Source: Bacteroidales bacterium
GTDB taxonomy: Bacteria; Bacteroidota; Bacteroidia; Bacteroidales; GCA-2748055
Direction: 5' to 3'
Length of the DNA: 16,811 nt
NCBI GenBank assembly: GCA_029934875.1
Contig: JAOZLK010000024.1
Location: 1 to 16,811, forward strand
Shown here: positions 14,360 through 16,811 of the stretch, one piece after another
How the letters are laid out: every line of letters starts with the position of its first letter
Position numbering within the stretch: position 1 is the first letter of the stretch
Translations under genes and position numbers: made by a program
Notes under the pieces: generated by a model
The model's database searches: none
Seen by the model: the letters and a program-made list of their open reading frames with translations, nothing else
What the model was told of the DNA's origin: nothing

Positions 14360-15913
14360 TCATTTAATCAAACTGATTAGTAAGACAGATTTTGATGGAA
14401 TGTTTACCTTGATATTATTCCCTTCTTTCCCGATACCCTTGAATTCACTGATGCTGACCTCTTCGTCTTTTCCGAAATCATTGTAGCTGTTCATTTCTCC
14501 TGCGGTAATTATTTCTGATTTCCTGACACTATAATTATCTAATCCATCTATTTCAATTACGGTTGACAGGTCTCTATCGTATGTTACGTTGGCGATCGTA
14601 ATATTTATTTCATTTTTGTCATTTTTTGAGGCGGAAACCGAAAGTGCTGGGAAATCATTTTCTGCATCCCCATATTTTTCAGCCTTGACTTCCACAGGTA
14701 ACATCACTGCGTCAAAATGCGCTTTGTACATTTTGAACACATAAAATGTAGGCGTCTTTACCAGTTCAGTATCATTAGTAAGTACCATAGCCTGCAGTAC
14801 ATTTACTGTCTGGGCGATATTTGCCATTTTTACCCGGTAACAGGAGTTATTAAAAGTATTGAGATATATGGCTGCCGTAACTGCATCACGCAGAGTGTTC
14901 TGCTGATATAAAAATCCCGGACGCGATCCAGGCTCCTTATCATGCCAGTTACCCCATTCATCTGCTATAAGAGCAACCCTGTTTTCCGGATCGTACTTAT
15001 CCATAATCGCCAGATGTTTCTTTAGCATTTTATCTACTTCCATATTTTTTCTAATGGTCAGGTCCCAATCTCCTGGTCCAAAATCTGTAGCAGAACCTTT
15101 CTCTTCCCAGTTATGTGCTACCGTATAATGGTGATATGAAAGGCCTTGAATAAGGTTTTTATTACCTTCCGTCTTTTCCATAAGGGTCTCGGTCCATTCG
15201 TAATCATCGTTGCCGCCTCCGCCGGCTATTCTGTAAGGAACCCAGCAAAAGGTGGAAAAACGCTTAAAAAGATCTGCATAATAATCTGCGGTCATATTAC
15301 CGCCGCACCCCCAGTTTTCGTTGCCAATTCCCCAGTATTTTACATCCCAGGGATCTTCCCTGCCATTCTTGCGACGAAGATCTGCCATGGGAGTGTTTTC
15401 ATCTGATCTAACATATTCTACCCAGCCTTTAGCTTCTTCAGGTGTGCCGCTTCCAACATTTACTGCTAAATATGGCTCTGTCTCTAATAATTCACATAAA
15501 TCGAGAAATTCATGAGTGCCAAAACTGTTATCTTCAATTACTCCTCCCCAGAAAATATTTTTTATTGTAGGTCTGTCTTCTTTTGGGCCAATTCCATCCA
15601 TCCAATGATAAATGTCTGCATAGCATCCACCTGGCCATCTCAGAACCGGAATTTCAAGTTCTTTCAGTGCTTCAACCACATCTTTCCTGTATCCATTAAT
15701 ATTTGGGGTAGAAGAACCTTCTCCCACCCAGATACCATCATAAATACATCGACCCAGATGCTCCGCAAAATGGCCGTATATATTTTTATTGATCGTGTAT
15801 TCTCCTGAGTCGGCCTGGATGGTAATTCTGTTTACTGTTTCTTGCGTATGGACAACATTGCAGAATAAAACAAGCAGTAAAATTATGAGTAAAGCAGTTC
15901 TTTGATTGTTCAT
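14360..15913 (-). CDS. Secreted GH51 alpha-L-arabinofuranosidase
   Basis: A 517-residue enzyme from the start at 15911-15913, which yields a clean signal peptide (MNNQRTALLIILLLVLFCNVVHTQ). An in-frame ATG at 15961 would add 16 hydrophilic residues before it and is less likely. GH51 hallmarks are YGHFAEHLGRCIYDGIWVG (46-64), RWPGGCYADIYHW (92-104), the acid/base E199 in YWGIGNENWG, and the nucleophile E319 in ALIADEWGNWH; FKMYKAHFDAV and the C-terminal all-beta domain follow. The family removes terminal alpha-L-arabinofuranosyl groups from arabinan, arabinoxylan or arabinogalactan, with retention of configuration. Secretion implies action in the periplasm or outside the cell. It is the first gene of the 13-gene minus-strand run, so its product (probably L-arabinose) is a natural candidate for the pathway substrate. 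Its last 50 coding bases are echoed at 12572-12621. Confidence 0.93.
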   Translation of the reverse strand: MNNQRTALLIILLLVLFCNVVHTQETVNRITIQADSGEYTINKNIYGHFAEHLGRCIYDGIWVGEGSSTPNINGYRKDVVEALKELEIPVLRWPGGCYADIYHWMDGIGPKEDRPTIKNIFWGGVIEDNSFGTHEFLDLCELLETEPYLAVNVGSGTPEEAKGWVEYVRSDENTPMADLRRKNGREDPWDVKYWGIGNENWGCGGNMTADYYADLFKRFSTFCWVPYRIAGGGGNDDYEWTETLMEKTEGNKNLIQGLSYHHYTVAHNWEEKGSATDFGPGDWDLTIRKNMEVDKMLKKHLAIMDKYDPENRVALIADEWGNWHDKEPGSRPGFLYQQNTLRDAVTAAIYLNTFNNSCYRVKMANIAQTVNVLQAMVLTNDTELVKTPTFYVFKMYKAHFDAVMLPVEVKAEKYGDAENDFPALSVSASKNDKNEINITIANVTYDRDLSTVIEIDGLDNYSVRKSEIITAGEMNSYNDFGKDEEVSISEFKGIGKEGNNIKVNIPSKSVLLISLIK

Positions 15914-16055
15914 AATTCGCTCTTTTAGAATGAGTATTTTTGTGGTCTGATCTGCATACAAGATATGAAATAATCTGTTTGTTTCTTATAGTTAGGAAGA
16001 ATTTGCGCTATCTTTGTATAAAGCCTCATTGCGTTTAATCTAACTGACTCATAAT
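15914..16055. promoter_or_regulatory. Divergent intergenic region with a Bacteroidota-type -7 element for the + strand gene
   Basis: A 142-base region between divergent start codons. On the + strand TATCTTTG at 16009-16016 matches the Bacteroidota -7 consensus TAnnTTTG, 39 bases before the ATG at 16056. A -33 TTTG at the usual distance is not clear; the nearest TTTG (15978-15981) is too far upstream. For the minus-strand operon no perfect -7 element is present. The closest is TATCTTGT (minus strand, about 15958-15965), with a mismatch in the TTTG part, about 45 bases before the GH51 ATG. I see no obvious operator palindrome. All 13 minus-strand genes probably depend on a promoter in this region. 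Confidence 0.5.
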
Positions 16056-16421
16056 ATGAATATCAGACTTTTCGCTGCAGCATATTTCCCCCTGGCTTTT
16101 CTGTCGGTCTCGGGACAAGAAAACTTTTATGCCTACCATGGCAAAGTGCCACATACCTCCACCGACTATTCCGTGAAATATGCCGATCTGATCATCGTCC
16201 TGGACGGGGACCGGCAATTGGAATTCACGCGGCGAACGCAATACCTGCCCAGATGGGTATGTCCGGGCGGATCTTTCCTGCTGGATGAATTTTTTCCGGA
16301 CAGGGAAAGCGATCCCAGCCTGGAGTATAATTATGTGCGCCTGATGGAAGAATCACCGGACCGCATCGTATTGACCACCATGATGTTCGCTATGGTAAAT
16401 TCTTCGAAGTCACGCGGATAG
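16056..16421 (+). pseudogene. Truncated N-terminal fragment of a secreted protein (family seen with C-terminal LamG domains)
   Basis: This frame opens with a signal peptide (MNIRLFAAAYFPLAFLSVSGQ) behind a good -7 element. It continues with YHGKVPHTSTDYSVKYADLI, VLDGDRQLEFTRRTQYLPRW and LEYNYVRLMEESPDRIVL. I recognise this as the start of a long secreted protein family of Bacteroidota, Planctomycetota and Lentisphaerota ('H.G..PHT.TD.S.KYADL...LD'), often with a C-terminal LamG domain; this is memory, not a search. Family proteins are many hundreds of residues long, but here the similarity ends near 16372 and the frame stops at 16419-16421 after 121 residues. Reading frames beyond that point do not restore the family. 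So the gene is broken by a rearrangement, a frameshift plus divergence, or an assembly join. A genuine short secreted protein is less likely. Confidence 0.6.
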
Positions 16422-16600
16422 GGTTCGAAAGAAATGATCCGGCTGCTGCCATCCATTTTTATGAATGTAAGAGCTTCAAGTTCGATATCATCTCCTGACA
16501 GGTGCCATCCCCTTAAATTGTTCATCATAGACCGTCAGGATTTGTCCGGCCAGTCCTGTATAGATCCTTACGTGCCGGGTTTACATACCGATCTTGTGTA
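16373..16600 (-). other. Possible decayed coding remnant, unrecognised
   Basis: Between the break in the + strand gene and the hairpin at 16596 no intact gene is evident. On the minus strand two frames read like ordinary protein and abut: HVRIYTGLAGQILTVYDEQF, then, after a one-base shift near the run of four Gs at about 16507-16512, WHLSGDDIELEALTFIKMDG and ISFEPYPRDFEEFTIANIMV. The protein-like text fades exactly where the + strand family begins (about 16373). I do not recognise the family. This could be a frameshifted fragment, or chance antisense openness; a + strand frame over the same bases is also open from 16373 to a TGA near 16498. Confidence 0.25.
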
Positions 16601-16640
16601 TATGGCGTAGCGAGCTTTTGCTCTCTATGAACACATACAC
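16596..16640. terminator. 45-base imperfect inverted repeat (possible 3'-end hairpin)
   Basis: GTGTAT at 16596-16601 pairs with ATACAC at 16635-16640. Inward there is one A-C mismatch, then TG/CA, a small internal loop, CGTAG against CTATG with one G-T pair, one mismatch, and GAGC/GCTC closing a TTTT loop at 16616-16619. That is about 17 pairs in 45 bases. It lies 21 bases past the stop of the right-edge glycosidase in that gene's direction, a sensible place for a transcript-end hairpin. However, no T-run follows it on the minus strand, so a classic intrinsic terminator is not proven. A recombination-type palindrome at a cassette boundary is an alternative. Confidence 0.45.
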
Positions 16641-16661
16641 TTCGTTGACATTTCGTTTTCT

Positions 16662-16811
16662 TTATTCTCCGATTCGGTATGTTTTTTTATCTCCTCCAAC
16701 ACCTTTTATTGTAAGTGATTCCCATTGTTTAGGAAGAAATGGATTCTTTTGAATTATTCCTTCTTCTGTAATTTCCAATCCTCCAAAACCAAACAATACT
16801 GTTTGTAACAG
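16662..16811 (-). CDS. C-terminal fragment of a GH65/six-hairpin-type glycosidase or phosphorylase (5' end outside window)
   Basis: On the minus strand an open frame enters from the window edge and ends at a TAA at 16662-16664, giving 49 residues. The text LLQTVLFGFGGLEITEEGI, then NPFLPKQWESLTIKGVGG and KKTYRIGE, matches the C-terminal region of (alpha/alpha)6-barrel enzymes such as GH65 ('L.Q..V.GF.GL.I...G......LP..W..L...G'), where the end of the barrel passes into a small beta domain. GH65 members are maltose, trehalose or kojibiose phosphorylases or alpha-glucosidases; related six-hairpin families (GH95, for instance) cannot be excluded from so short a piece. The fragment is visibly more AT-rich than the 283-15913 operon and is separated from it by the broken + strand gene, so it probably belongs to another transcription unit. 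Confidence 0.6.
   Translation of the reverse strand: MLQTVLFGFGGLEITEEGIIQKNPFLPKQWESLTIKGVGGDKKTYRIGE

Noticed and set aside
1..16811. CRISPR arrays, tRNA/rRNA genes, transposase genes, riboswitches
   Set aside because: No regularly spaced repeats, cloverleaf-like segments, transposase motifs or recognisable riboswitch cores were seen in the window.

Overview
The window looks like part of a polysaccharide and sugar utilisation locus from an environmental member of the Bacteroidota. Support for this is a TAnnTTTG-type -7 promoter element (TATCTTTG at 16009-16016), secreted and lipoprotein-anchored carbohydrate enzymes, weak Shine-Dalgarno signals, and protein families (GH51, GH32-like, LamG, secreted YVTN/cytochrome proteins) common in marine or sediment Bacteroidota and in the PVC phyla. 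The phylum call is inference; there is no rRNA or tRNA in the window.

Layout. At the left edge (3-263, + strand) is the C-terminal end of a LamG/concanavalin-type protein. From 283 to 15913 every gene lies on the minus strand, in an apparent single run of 13 genes whose gaps never exceed about 58 bases and include two 4-base ATGA overlaps. In transcription order they are: GH51 alpha-L-arabinofuranosidase, divergent GH32-like glycosidase, a 40-residue mini-lipoprotein, YVTN-propeller/di-heme peroxidase-like protein, PD40/di-heme protein related to the hydrazine synthase alpha family, NHS-type MFS transporter, LyxK-like FGGY kinase, SMP-30-like lipoprotein, D-lyxose-isomerase-like cupin lipoprotein, SDR, DeoC-like aldolase, zinc-dependent MDR dehydrogenase, and a second SDR. 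Past the promoter region, a + strand gene (16056-16421) starts normally but breaks off after about 105 recognisable residues. The right edge (16662-16811, minus) holds the C-terminal end of a GH65/six-hairpin-type glycosidase.

How the genes may work together (inference). GH51 and the GH32-like enzyme release monosaccharides outside the cytoplasm. Two c-type heme propeller proteins, an SMP-30-type lactonase-like lipoprotein and an isomerase-like cupin lipoprotein could then oxidise, hydrolyse or isomerise sugars in the periplasm. An MFS permease imports the product, and three dehydrogenases, an L-xylulose-type kinase and a class I DeoC-type aldolase complete catabolism. No SusC/SusD pair, transcriptional regulator, canonical pentose isomerase or epimerase lies inside the window. 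The combination of a periplasmic heme module with a kinase/DeoC/dehydrogenase module does not match a pathway I know.

The most solid unexpected observation is the 40-codon ORF at 12550-12672: a lipoprotein signal peptide joined in frame to a second copy of the GH51 C-terminal tail (43 of 50 bases identical to the end of the intact GH51 gene). It looks like the scar of an in-frame internal deletion, or a retained microprotein.
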